This document shows, piece after piece, positions 19,455-26,893 of a stretch of 37,202 bases of DNA. Below the pieces are notes generated by a model. It did no database searches. It saw nothing but the letters and a program-made list of their open reading frames with translations, and was not told the origin of the DNA. Numbering within the stretch: position 1 is the stretch's first letter; the number at the start of each line of letters is the position of its first letter. The position numbers and the translations under genes were made by a program. The DNA is from Prevotellaceae bacterium (GTDB taxonomy: Bacteria; Bacteroidota; Bacteroidia; Bacteroidales; Paludibacteraceae). The stretch is from NCBI GenBank assembly GCA_031261165.1, contig JAISJU010000033.1:1-37202 (forward strand), given 5' to 3'.

Positions 19455-20312
19455 TTATTTTTCGTCTTCGTTGTTAGTTAAAAATTTTGCTGCCACGTTA
19501 GCATTCAAAGCCTGTTCATCTTCTTTCTGCACACGTTCTTTTTTGGCAGGGCGGGCAGCGCGGCGTTGCTCTTTTTTGGGCGCATCTTCGTCTGCTGTTG
19601 CAGATTCTGCCTCTGTGCGTTCTATTTTGCGTTCCTGCAAACCTTCTTCGATAGCCTCTACAACTCTGCCGAGAATGATTTCCACCGATTTGGTAGCGTC
19701 ATCGTTGGCAGGAATTACGAAATCTATGTTCGAGGGGTCGGAGTTCGTATCCACCATTGCAAACACGGGTATTCCCAAGCGGTTAGCCTCGCGCACGGCA
19801 ATGTGTTCTTTCATCACATCAACAATGAAAAGTGCTGACGGCAAGCGGGTAAGATCGGCAATAGAGCCGAGAACTTTTTCCAATTTTTCGCGTTGGCGCG
19901 ACACTTGCAATTTTTCGCGTTTCGAGAGGTTGTCAAACGTACCGTCTTTAATCATTTTGTCGATGGTCGTCATTTTTTTCACAGCCTTGCGAATAGTGGG
20001 GAAGTTGGTAAGCATACCGCCCGCCCAGCGTTCTGTGATGTAAGGCATACCCACTTGTTGCGCTTTGCCTGCAACGATGTCTTTTGCCTGTTTTTTGGTG
20101 GCTACGAAAAGGATTTTTCTGCCCGATTTGGCGATGGATTTTGCTGCTGCTGCTGCCTCTTCGAGTTTTACAGCCGTTTTGTGCAAGTCAATCACGTGGA
20201 TACCGTTGCGTTCCATAAAGATGTACGGAGCCATTGCCGGATTCCATTTACGTTTCAGGTGTCCGAAGTGAACGCCTGCTTCTAATAATTCTTCAAAAGA
20301 AATTTGAGCCAT
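19455..20312 (-). CDS. rpsB: 30S ribosomal protein S2
   Basis: Small-subunit protein S2 with clear signatures (AGVHFGHLKRKWNPAM, IHVIDLHKT, FVIPANDDA). The ORF track begins at 20363, but the conserved N-terminus is MAQISFEELLEAG, so I place the start at 20312, giving 285 residues. The last 50 residues are a charged, Ala/Lys/Glu-rich tail typical of Bacteroidetes S2. It is cotranscribed with tsf; a stable hairpin lies in the 216-base gap to rpsI. Confidence 0.97.
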   Translation of the reverse strand: MAQISFEELLEAGVHFGHLKRKWNPAMAPYIFMERNGIHVIDLHKTAVKLEEAAAAAKSIAKSGRKILFVATKKQAKDIVAGKAQQVGMPYITERWAGGMLTNFPTIRKAVKKMTTIDKMIKDGTFDNLSKREKLQVSRQREKLEKVLGSIADLTRLPSALFIVDVMKEHIAVREANRLGIPVFAMVDTNSDPSNIDFVIPANDDATKSVEIILGRVVEAIEEGLQERKIERTEAESATADEDAPKKEQRRAARPAKKERVQKEDEQALNANVAAKFLTNNEDEK

Positions 20313-20381
20313 TTTTTTTAATTTGATTTTTAATTGTTTACATTCTGTTTTATCAACCCGCAAGTAGTCCGTTCTTCTGTT

Positions 20382-20415
20382 AAACGTAACACATTTCCAA
20401 AAACGTGTTACGTTT
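20382..20415. other. Hairpin in the rpsI-rpsB gap
   Basis: AAACGTAACAC and GTGTTACGTTT form an 11-bp perfect stem around a 12-base loop. It has no U run on the minus strand, so it is not an ordinary terminator. It lies about 70 bases before rpsB and could be part of an S2 autoregulatory leader or an RNA-processing site. Confidence 0.55.
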
Positions 20416-20461
20416 GTCTCGAAATCTTGCGAATTTAGATACTAAACCTTTATTTAATTGT

Positions 20462-20520
20462 AAATGGCAAATTGTTAATTATTAATATGTAATTTACAAT
20501 TAACAATTTACCATTTATAA
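20462..20520. repeat. AT-rich inverted repeat between rpsI and rpsB
   Basis: TAAATGGCAAATTGTTAATT faces AATTAACAATTTACCATTTA around a short AT centre. This phrase is common between Bacteroidetes genes and probably a dispersed element rather than a specific regulator. Confidence 0.6.
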
Positions 20521-20528
20521 TTAAAATA

Positions 20529-20915
20529 TTAGCGTTTGCTGAACTGGAATCTCTTACGTGCTTTCGGACGTCCGGGTTTCTTACGTTCCACTTCGCGTTG
20601 GTCGCGGGTCATAAAGCCTTCGGCTTTCAGCGCGGGTTTGTCTTCGGCATTGATTTTCACCAATGCGCGAGCGATAGCAAGGCGCAATGCCTCAGCCTGT
20701 CCTTTGAAACCGCCGCCGCCGAGATTAACGTTAATATCGTATTTTTCGACAACACCCAGCGTGTTGAGGGGCTGTTTTACTACAAATTGCAGGATACTCG
20801 ATGGAAAATACGTTTCCAATTCGCGTTTGTTGATGGTAATTTTACCATTGCCTTCGCTAACAAATACGCGGGCTATGGCTGCTTTTCTTCTACCTATTGC
20901 GTTGATTGTTTCCAT
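20529..20915 (-). CDS. rpsI: 30S ribosomal protein S9
   Basis: A 128-residue S9. The opening INAIGRRKAAIARV, the central NLGGGGFKGQAEALR and the basic C-terminus ending FQFSKR are diagnostic. The final Arg contacts P-site tRNA in known ribosomes. It starts 5 bases after rplM ends, so the pair is translationally linked. Confidence 0.98.
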   Translation of the reverse strand: METINAIGRRKAAIARVFVSEGNGKITINKRELETYFPSSILQFVVKQPLNTLGVVEKYDINVNLGGGGFKGQAEALRLAIARALVKINAEDKPALKAEGFMTRDQREVERKKPGRPKARKRFQFSKR

Positions 20916-20920
20916 TCTTT

Positions 20921-21376
20921 TTATTTAAGTGTGTTTAAATCAATTACTTTTGGCTGTTGCGCCTGTTTGTCGTGTTCTGCGCCTGCAAATACATAGAGAT
21001 TTCCCAAAAGAACGGCACCGAGGCGGTTTTTGGGCAACATACCCTTCACCACCTTTTTAATCAGTTTTTCGGGGCTTTTTTCCAAGAGTTTTTCCGGCGT
21101 AATTTCGCGTTGTCCGCCCGGATAGCCGGTGTAACTCAAATAGATGCGGTCTGTCCATTTTCTGCCTGTTAGTTTCACTTTGTCGGCATTAATAACGATG
21201 ACGTTGTCGCCGCAATCCACGTGCGGGGTGTAGGTGGCTTTGTATTTACCGCGCAAAATTTTGGCGATTTTAGACCCCATACGTCCCAACACTAAATCGG
21301 TGGCATCTACCACCAACCAATCTTTCTGCACCGTTGCTTTGTTGGCAGAAATGGTTTTATAACTTAATGTATCCAC
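20921..21376 (-). CDS. rplM: 50S ribosomal protein L13 (GTG start)
   Basis: Large-subunit protein L13 with signatures VDATDLVLGRMGSKIA, FTPHVDCGDN-like text and TGYPGGQREIT. The ORF track starts upstream at 21445, but those extra residues are not L13-like. The family N-terminus is xDTLSYKTISANKA, and here the codon in that place is GTG at 21374-21376, giving 151 residues, the usual length. It is first in the operon. A -7 box lies about 137 bases upstream, leaving a leader long enough for ribosomal-protein feedback regulation. Confidence 0.95.
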   Translation of the reverse strand: MDTLSYKTISANKATVQKDWLVVDATDLVLGRMGSKIAKILRGKYKATYTPHVDCGDNVIVINADKVKLTGRKWTDRIYLSYTGYPGGQREITPEKLLEKSPEKLIKKVVKGMLPKNRLGAVLLGNLYVFAGAEHDKQAQQPKVIDLNTLK

Positions 21377-21506
21377 TGTATAAAAATGTTTTTTTGTTTT
21401 TACTTTGGAAATCCGCTTTATTCTTTCAAACCGCACGAGGGGCATAACTCTTGCTATTCTAATAAAATACGCCTATTTCCGCATTTTGACTATGACGGAT
21501 AATAAT
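21377..21506 (-). promoter_or_regulatory. Leader of the rplM operon
   Basis: About 130 untranslated bases separate the predicted start site from the rplM GTG. Ribosomal-protein leaders are known for several Bacteroidetes operons. I cannot fold it reliably by eye, so regulation is inferred from its length and position. Confidence 0.4.
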
Positions 21507-21512
21507 CGGGCG

Positions 21513-21520
21513 CAAAAGTA
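21513..21520 (-). promoter_or_regulatory. -7 box for the rplM-rpsI-rpsB-tsf operon
   Basis: The minus strand reads TACTTTTG, matching TAnnTTTG, upstream of all four translation genes and divergent from the surface-protein promoter. Confidence 0.55.
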
Positions 21521-21598
21521 CGCTTTATTTTTTTATCCACAAAATATTGTTGTGAATTTTTTTTATATTTTTTTCTCTTGCAGGTAAAATTTTTTTTG

Positions 21599-21606
21599 TA
21601 CATTTG
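21599..21606 (+). promoter_or_regulatory. -7 box for the surface-protein gene
   Basis: TACATTTG matches TAnnTTTG, with a TTG word about 19 bases upstream as a possible -33. The ATG at 21650 follows 43 bases later. Confidence 0.6.
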
Positions 21607-21649
21607 CCGCTCTATTTTTTGAAAAAAACAACCCTTTAAATAATGTATA

Positions 21650-23677
21650 ATGAAAAAATCAACATTCAAACACAAATCTTTGGCACTCTTTGCGTGCCTT
21701 GCTCTTTTGAGTTTTAGTAATTTGCCGGCTCAAACAACGATTACACAAGCAGATATAATAACTGCATTGAGCGGTAGCGGATTAATTGACATACCCGGCG
21801 ATGCGGTCATCAGCAATAATATTGTTGCGCAAAATGCAGGTACGGCTAAAACATTAACGATTAAAGCGAGCGGAAATATTACCATTAGCGGTAATCTTGA
21901 TTTGAGCGGAGTAGCGGGTAACTCTTCAACTGCCAATGACATCACTCGCACTCAAAGAGCAGGGAAAGACGGACACAGCCTCATTATTGAAGCAGGTGGC
22001 AGCGTAACCGTTTCGGGTGTTATCAACACTTCCGGCGGATTAGGCATATCAACGCCTGCCGGTTATAAAGACGACAGAATAGGCGGTAAAGGCGGCAATG
22101 CCGGTAATGTAAGTATCAAAAGTGCCACAACTCTGACAATTAATTCTATTACAGCCAACGGCGGAAATGGCGGAGGCTCAAATATGGAAGGTGGAAGTCA
22201 ACCTGTTGCTGCACCCGGAAAAGCCGGAAATATTACAATTGAAGCAATAGGAAATATTTCAACTACCGGAACGATAGATGCGAATGCCGGAAATACCGGA
22301 CAAAATAACAACCCTTATTCAGATAATGCGGTTTCCGGTGTGCCGACATCTGAAAATGGTGGTAAAATACAGATAACTTCTGGCGGTGCAGTAATCATTA
22401 GCGGTGCTATCATCGCAAACGGCGGAAATGGTACTGGACAAGCAACAAGTACGTTGGTTGGAATAAATAATAATCGTAATAAGGCAAGTACTGACGGTGG
22501 TAATGGTGGTACAGTAGACATAACTTCTTGTTCAAATTTGACTGTTGCTACGATAATTGTAAATGGCGGATTGGCGGGTGTTCCTGTCGGGGCTCCTAAC
22601 GCAAGTACTTTTTGGAATCAAGCAGGTAGTGGAGGTTATGGTGGTAATGTAGTATTAACATCAAGTAATGGTAATGTTACTACAACACAAATACAAGCCA
22701 ACGCCGCAAACGGACAAGATGCAACTGCAAGTATGGGAAATCCTACAGGTACTAACGAAGGCAATTCCGCTCCATTTAATGGTCGTGCCGACCACGCCGG
22801 TTGGGGCGGCAATGGTGGCACTGTTAGAATTTATGCGTTACAGGGTACTCTGAACATCAACAATAATATTGCAGCAAATGCAGGAAACGGTGGAAATAAT
22901 ATAAGTGTAGGTGGTTTCTGTGGCGGAAGTGGCGGAAGTGGCGGAAATATAAACATAAAAGTCACCGCAGGTGAAGAAAACACTATACGTTCTTCATTAG
23001 CAGCAAATAGAGGAGAAAAAGGATTAGATGATGTAACTAATACTTATCAATGTGTTGAAGGGCAGGCAGGCAGTAATGGAACAATTGTAGTCGATATTAC
23101 CCCATATACACCGCCAACACTAATCGGACAAATTGATGTTGATTGCGATGACGATGGTATTGTTGTCAGCAAAACAATAGCAAGAGATACGCTTAATGCC
23201 TACCTTGCCAACTACACAACTAAGCCCGGAGAACGTTGGGAAATATGCTTAGACGGCAGCACTTGGAATGCAATAGCGTTTCCTTTTACCGTAACAGACG
23301 ATAATAAAGACGACTACAACGGCTATCTTCGCTGTGTTTACACAGAATGCGGTGTTGATGTCAGGCTCGAAAGTGTTTTGATTTACATTCCTTGTGTGCC
23401 TGTACCACCCACGCCGGAAGACTGTCCGAAACTGCCTAATGCCATTATTTGGGGCGGCGGTCAGGCTGCCAACCAAAATTTCTTGCAGGGCGATACGGAT
23501 ATAGAAAATTTAACCGTCTTCAACCGCTATGGAACAACCGTATTTGAAGGTGCAAGCGGTAAAGGTTGGAACGGAACTTATAAAAATAAACCTGTTGAGC
23601 CGGGTAATTACTATTATGTATTGAAACATTCGTGTCTTGGTGAAGTAAAAGGCACTATCCGAGTGGTAAAAGAATAA
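21650..23677 (+). CDS. Glycine-rich beta-helix surface protein with type-B T9SS domain
   Basis: A 675-residue exported protein. The signal peptide ends near LPAQ (residue 28). Residues about 30-490 are built of imperfect turns such as GNITISGNLDLSG and ANGGNGG, typical of a right-handed parallel beta-helix with Gly/Asn-rich loops, as in adhesins. The C-terminal 80 residues (LTVFNRYGTTVFE, WNGTYKNKPVEPGNYYYVL) match the gliding-motility-associated C-terminal (CHU_C-like) domain that directs type-B T9SS export. It may act in adhesion or matrix formation; no enzyme motif is seen. It has its own promoter and terminator and is the last chromosomal gene before the element. Confidence 0.85.
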   Translation: MKKSTFKHKSLALFACLALLSFSNLPAQTTITQADIITALSGSGLIDIPGDAVISNNIVAQNAGTAKTLTIKASGNITISGNLDLSGVAGNSSTANDITRTQRAGKDGHSLIIEAGGSVTVSGVINTSGGLGISTPAGYKDDRIGGKGGNAGNVSIKSATTLTINSITANGGNGGGSNMEGGSQPVAAPGKAGNITIEAIGNISTTGTIDANAGNTGQNNNPYSDNAVSGVPTSENGGKIQITSGGAVIISGAIIANGGNGTGQATSTLVGINNNRNKASTDGGNGGTVDITSCSNLTVATIIVNGGLAGVPVGAPNASTFWNQAGSGGYGGNVVLTSSNGNVTTTQIQANAANGQDATASMGNPTGTNEGNSAPFNGRADHAGWGGNGGTVRIYALQGTLNINNNIAANAGNGGNNISVGGFCGGSGGSGGNINIKVTAGEENTIRSSLAANRGEKGLDDVTNTYQCVEGQAGSNGTIVVDITPYTPPTLIGQIDVDCDDDGIVVSKTIARDTLNAYLANYTTKPGERWEICLDGSTWNAIAFPFTVTDDNKDDYNGYLRCVYTECGVDVRLESVLIYIPCVPVPPTPEDCPKLPNAIIWGGGQAANQNFLQGDTDIENLTVFNRYGTTVFEGASGKGWNGTYKNKPVEPGNYYYVLKHSCLGEVKGTIRVVKE

Positions 23678-23683
23678 TAAAAC

Positions 23684-23720
23684 GAAAAAGAGAGAACTAA
23701 AAATTCTCTCTTTTTTCTTT
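23684..23720. terminator. Bidirectional terminator after surface-protein gene
   Basis: AAAAAGAGAGAA and TTCTCTCTTTTTT form a 12-bp stem with flanking A and T runs. It lies directly before the tRNA fragment. Confidence 0.85.
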
Positions 23721-23723
23721 TTG

Positions 23724-23765
23724 TGACCTCGGAGGGGCTCGAACCCTCGACCCACTGATTAAGAG
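23724..23765 (-). pseudogene. 3' half of tRNA-Lys(CTT), element attachment site
   Basis: Read on the minus strand, the sequence starts in the anticodon loop (CTCTTAA), continues through the 3' anticodon stem, a perfect T arm (GAGGG TTCGAGC CCCTC) and the 3' acceptor strand CGAGGTC plus discriminator A. The D-arm and the 5' acceptor strand GACCTCG are absent; foreign sequence starts after position 23765. This is the usual scar left when an element integrates into a tRNA gene and rebuilds the intact gene at its other end, which must lie right of the window. Confidence 0.85.
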
Positions 23766-23871
23766 GGGATATGTGTGATTTTATATGATTAAAAATTAGC
23801 GAGTTACTGGTTTTTATTTTGTTTTAGTGAATAATTGGTGAATAAAATGAACGATATTGCTGTTTTATTTG

Positions 23872-23879
23872 TACCTTTG
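23872..23879 (+). promoter_or_regulatory. -7 box near the element edge
   Basis: TACCTTTG matches TAnnTTTG and ends 10 bases before the ATG of a small ORF, so the predicted transcript would be nearly leaderless. Confidence 0.5.
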
Positions 23880-23889
23880 CATAAAAAAG

Positions 23890-24027
23890 ATGAATAAATT
23901 TTTGCAGTGGGCAATATTGCCCTATTACCGTATAAAATACGGAAAACAGGAACACTATAATGTTCCGATACAACCGATACGCTATTTTTGGTGGCGAATA
24001 AAACGCAGGGTAATTTCAAAGAAATAA
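23890..24027 (+). CDS. Small basic protein of 45 residues, unknown
   Basis: Too short for the ORF track. It reads MNKFLQWAILPYY at the start and RIKRRVISKK at the end, with several aromatic residues and a strongly basic tail. It lies between the attachment scar and the convergent HNH gene (1 base between the two stops). A consensus -7 box immediately upstream supports expression. No family is recognised. It could be a DNA- or membrane-binding peptide, but that is only composition-based. Confidence 0.5.
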   Translation: MNKFLQWAILPYYRIKYGKQEHYNVPIQPIRYFWWRIKRRVISKK

Positions 24028-24028
24028 C

Positions 24029-24322
24029 CTATTTATAAGTTAAAGTTGACACGCAAAAATTGGACTTGTTTGGGTTGTCGGATTTGGACACATTATTTTC
24101 CCATTGCAGGGGCTGCAGGTTTGAAATATTATCTGTGCCGCCTTTGCTTTCGGGCTTTATGTGGTCTATCTCCCAACCTTTGTTGTGCGAACGATTGCCG
24201 TATTGGTCGCGCTGCATTATTGCACCGCATACATCAAAACGGTGTGTGTTTGGATTAAATCCCTGCTTGGTATTTCCTTTTTCCCAAACTTGTTGAATTT
24301 GTTGTTCTGTAAAATTTGCCAT
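24029..24322 (-). CDS. HNH endonuclease
   Basis: A 97-residue nuclease-fold protein. The HNH core is visible as GWEIDHIKPESKGGTDNISNL with the final Asn/His region QPLQWENN near residue 73; the first His pair is in IDHI. It lacks a clear zinc-binding Cys pair. Small HNH proteins of this type occur in prophages, sometimes aiding DNA packaging and sometimes as free-standing nucleases. It is the most distal gene of the leftward block, next to the attachment scar. Its 5' leader is very similar to that of the next gene upstream. Confidence 0.85.
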   Translation of the reverse strand: MANFTEQQIQQVWEKGNTKQGFNPNTHRFDVCGAIMQRDQYGNRSHNKGWEIDHIKPESKGGTDNISNLQPLQWENNVSKSDNPNKSNFCVSTLTYK

Positions 24323-24415
24323 AGTATTTTGGTTTTAAAGTTTTGTTTTTGTTTGCAAGTCAAAAGACTTACTTTTAACCGCGACATAGGCAGAGCCTGT
24401 GCCGAACGAGGGTTA

Positions 24416-24598
24416 TTATTCTTTGGTTTTTTTATTTTTTTTGATTATTTTATTAATGAAAGAAAATATAATAGATAATAAGAATATTCCACCAAAAATA
24501 ATAATGAAAGCAATAATATCGCCCAAAATAGAGCCTGCTGCCAAATCATATTCAATCATTGTTTGGTAATCCAATAATATAAATAGTGGTATTTTCAT
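24416..24598 (-). CDS. Small membrane protein, unknown
   Basis: A 60-residue protein with a long hydrophobic stretch (GDIIAFIIIFGGIFLLSIIF) and a basic tail KKNKKTKE, suggesting one membrane span with the C-terminus inside. Its upstream sequence (AAAACTTTAAAAC, then AAAATACTATG) closely matches that of the HNH gene. No family is recognised. Confidence 0.6.
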   Translation of the reverse strand: MKIPLFILLDYQTMIEYDLAAGSILGDIIAFIIIFGGIFLLSIIFSFINKIIKKNKKTKE

Positions 24599-24667
24599 AG
24601 TATTTTTGTTTTAAAGTTTTATTGTTTTGTTATTTATGCACACCAATTATAAATTGGCGCGAGCGGA

Positions 24668-25318
24668 TTATCTTTTAAATTTTCCAATAAGAAATGGGAT
24701 GCCGATAAACAAAAAAAGAAATATAATAATAGACCACAAACCAATCTGTTTAGTAATATACTCTCCAAAAAGAAGATAACAATAAATAATTGATAATACT
24801 ATAATGCCACCCAATATATTAGCAAAGAAGTTAAATCTACGTTCTTTCGCTCTGCGCTTAAGTTCCAATGCTCTTGACAAACGACCATTTTCTTTTATAT
24901 ACTCATCGGAAAGCCATTTATAATTAATTTTCAAGCAATAATCACAGTCTTCATTTTTATCAAATATAATATTTGAATGAAAAATCTTATATGGTATGTT
25001 ATGTGTACTTTGCATCTCAAACAATATTTCGTCTCTACTGTTAGAAATATTGGTATTTAATTGATTTTTTTCCAAAAAATAATCAAGTTTAAAAACATCT
25101 TCTTTTATTTTACTCAAAACATCAGAAAATAACGTTTCATCTATTTTTATTTTTTCTATAAAATTATGATAATGTTGCAAGTTATTGCAATTTAATTTGA
25201 CGGCTGACAAAAGTTCGCGCATATTAGACAAACTATATTCTAAATAATATAAATTAGTAAGCCTATTATCATAAGTATTATAGTCAGATTTTGATAGATA
25301 TTTTTCACGCTCTTTCAT
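24668..25318 (-). CDS. Membrane protein with helical N-terminal domain, unknown
   Basis: A 216-residue protein. The first 150 residues are charged and helical, with several potential coiled-coil stretches; a CxxC pair (DCDYCLKI) lies near residue 131. Two closely spaced transmembrane segments follow at about 168-187 and 193-212. The topology suggests a cytoplasmic sensor or effector tethered to the membrane. It belongs to the repressor operon, where superinfection-exclusion or phage-defence proteins are often found, but there is no direct evidence for such a role. Confidence 0.65.
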   Translation of the reverse strand: MKEREKYLSKSDYNTYDNRLTNLYYLEYSLSNMRELLSAVKLNCNNLQHYHNFIEKIKIDETLFSDVLSKIKEDVFKLDYFLEKNQLNTNISNSRDEILFEMQSTHNIPYKIFHSNIIFDKNEDCDYCLKINYKWLSDEYIKENGRLSRALELKRRAKERRFNFFANILGGIIVLSIIYCYLLFGEYITKQIGLWSIIIFLFLFIGIPFLIGKFKR

Positions 25319-25342
25319 TGTTGATTAATATTTAAAATTTCA

Positions 25343-25663
25343 TTAAAATATTGCTGTCCACGACAAAATATTAAAAATAACAATTCCAATCACTGCTAAT
25401 AGTGCGATAAATACATTCTTTCCGATAGGGTTAATTAGCCCACCGATAGCACTTGCTACTATAAATAATAACACGGAATGCCACCACGTTATAATAAAGA
25501 AAGAAGTTATTACTAATGCAGCAAAAGACAGAAAGCCCAAAAAGGCTGCAACTGTTAGAAACATTTTAGCATTCGCCGAAGAGCCTTTAAATGATAAGTT
25601 CCCCGCATTTATAAGAAATGCACAAACTCCACTAAGTACGATGTAATAATAAAAATTTTGCAT
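25343..25663 (-). CDS. Four-helix membrane protein, unknown
   Basis: A 106-residue, strongly hydrophobic protein with about four transmembrane segments separated by short polar turns (for example AFLINAGNLSFKGSSANAK). It starts 4 bases after the neighbouring 97-residue gene ends, so it is translationally coupled to it. No family is recognised. Confidence 0.65.
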   Translation of the reverse strand: MQNFYYYIVLSGVCAFLINAGNLSFKGSSANAKMFLTVAAFLGFLSFAALVITSFFIITWWHSVLLFIVASAIGGLINPIGKNVFIALLAVIGIVIFNILSWTAIF

Positions 25664-25667
25664 AATG

Positions 25668-25961
25668 TTATTTTTTTAATTGGTTAATAAATTCATTTTG
25701 TTGTTTCTCATACTCTCCTACTTTTCCATAGATTGTCAATTTTGTATTTTTGACAAAAAAATAGAACGGACCATCCCAATTTCCTGATGGTTTAGTTTTA
25801 TTCTGGTGTGGATAAACAATACACCAACAATCACTATCAGAAAATAACTCATACGCCTTTTCGGGATGTTTCTGGGCTAATTGCCAAAACTTATTATTTC
25901 CCAACTTGCTTATTATTATCAATAAGACAATAACAGCCACAACTAATAAAATCCAAATCAT
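25668..25961 (-). CDS. Single-pass membrane protein, unknown
   Basis: A 97-residue protein with one N-terminal transmembrane segment (IWILLVVAVIVLLIII) and a soluble domain containing DCWCIVYP near residue 49 and a WDGPFYFFVKN strand. It starts 4 bases after the repressor stop, so it is coexpressed with the repressor and likely made in the lysogen. Confidence 0.65.
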   Translation of the reverse strand: MIWILLVVAVIVLLIIISKLGNNKFWQLAQKHPEKAYELFSDSDCWCIVYPHQNKTKPSGNWDGPFYFFVKNTKLTIYGKVGEYEKQQNEFINQLKK

Positions 25962-25965
25962 AATA

Positions 25966-26499
25966 TTATTTATTTAAAAGGTTGAAAATTCTATCATTTA
26001 AGGTGTTTATTTTCTCATCTTTTTTGTCAATCTTATTGAGCAACTCAACTATTAGATTGTCTTTTTCTTTGATTATGTCTTCTTTTTCTCTTATGACAGC
26101 ATCTTTTTCTTTGAGGGCGTTGCTGCCGTCTGCTATTATTAGGTCTTTTTGTTTGAGAGCCGTGTCAAGTTCTGAGATTATTCTCTCTTTTTCTGCAACT
26201 AAATCGAAACAGTCATTGATGCTTATATTGTTTTCTTTGACTGTTTTTCCATTAAACTGCAGATTGTGTCCAACATTGTTTCTCTGCATTGAATTATCGG
26301 AATTAGTATTTTCGCCCAACAAATAACCGACACTTACACCCAAAATTCCTGCAATTTTTTGTACGATTGAAAATTTTATGCTATCCGCATTCAGCATTTT
26401 ACTTAAATTTTGCTGCGACATATCCATTTTTTCAGCAAGACCAGTAACCCCAAGACCCTGAATTTTAGCCTCTTTTTTAATATAGTCAACTATATCCAT
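25966..26499 (-). CDS. XRE-family transcriptional regulator with C-terminal coiled coil (probable element repressor)
   Basis: A 177-residue DNA-binding protein. Residues about 5-62 form an HTH of the Cro/C1 type (GVTGLAEKMDMSQQNLSKML, then AGILGVSVGYLLGE). Residues about 95-172 are a long coiled coil rich in E/K/I heptads (KDAVIREKEDIIKEKDNLI), probably for dimerisation. There is no LexA-like protease domain, so induction would not be by self-cleavage. It is divergent from the small ORF and RNA region to the right and heads the leftward operon. The intergenic region contains a candidate operator overlapping the rightward promoter. Confidence 0.88.
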   Translation of the reverse strand: MDIVDYIKKEAKIQGLGVTGLAEKMDMSQQNLSKMLNADSIKFSIVQKIAGILGVSVGYLLGENTNSDNSMQRNNVGHNLQFNGKTVKENNISINDCFDLVAEKERIISELDTALKQKDLIIADGSNALKEKDAVIREKEDIIKEKDNLIVELLNKIDKKDEKINTLNDRIFNLLNK

Positions 26500-26530
26500 A
26501 TAATTATTTTTTGCGTATTAATATAATTTA

Positions 26531-26566
26531 ACAACTAATATTTTGTAAATACAACTAATTAGTCGT
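26531..26566. promoter_or_regulatory. Candidate operator sites for the repressor
   Basis: The word ACAACTAAT occurs at 26531-26539 and again at 26551-26559, where it continues as ACAACTAATTAGTCGT, a near-perfect 16-bp palindrome abutting the rightward -7 box. Repressor binding there would block rightward transcription. The assignment is from position and symmetry only. Confidence 0.6.
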
Positions 26567-26573
26567 ATTTTTG
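26566..26573 (+). promoter_or_regulatory. Rightward -7 box in the immunity region
   Basis: TATTTTTG matches TAnnTTTG. It directs transcription away from the repressor into the hairpin RNA region and the 55-residue ORF. Confidence 0.6.
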
Positions 26574-26579
26574 CCTCGT

Positions 26580-26690
26580 CAAATTAACCCGACAACCCCG
26601 GACATAAAAAAAGCCTGCTCGTTTTTGAAGCGAGATTTTGGGTGGTGCTAAAATTTAGGCGACAAATGTAAGCAGACTTTTTTAATTGTC
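26580..26690 (+). ncRNA. Candidate short structured RNA ending in a terminator-like hairpin
   Basis: Just after the rightward promoter, AAAAAAGCCTGCT and AGCAGACTTTTTT form a long stem (one mismatch) enclosing a nested hairpin CTCG/CGAG, and the right arm ends in a T run. Transcription would yield an RNA of about 100 bases, or a leader with an attenuator before the ORF at 26726. No known RNA family is recognised. Confidence 0.5.
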
Positions 26691-26725
26691 CAAAAAAATT
26701 TTTATGTTGTAAAACATATTATAAT

Positions 26726-26893
26726 ATGGTAATCATCAGGAAAGAGGTAGAGATACATTATAACAGATATGCTGTCCGCGACGTAGGTTGTTACGCAGAC
26801 GCATATATTGACAAAAAGATAGAAAGAATTTATTTTTTGTCGTTCTTGATTAAAGAAAAAATTCAATCAAACTCTTTCTATAAGGCTGACTAA
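26726..26893 (+). CDS. Small 55-residue protein, unknown
   Basis: Too short for the ORF track. It starts MVIIRKEVEIHYNRYAVRDVG, mixed in charge and with no membrane segment. It is the first rightward ORF after the repressor's divergent promoter, the place usually held by cro-like or early regulatory genes, but no HTH is evident. Its 3' end overlaps the convergent 63-residue gene by 27 bases. Confidence 0.45.
   Translation: MVIIRKEVEIHYNRYAVRDVGCYADAYIDKKIERIYFLSFLIKEKIQSNSFYKAD

Noticed and set aside
21377-21445. N-terminal extension of L13
   Set aside because: The extra residues do not resemble L13; the GTG at 21374-21376 gives the family's normal length and N-terminus.
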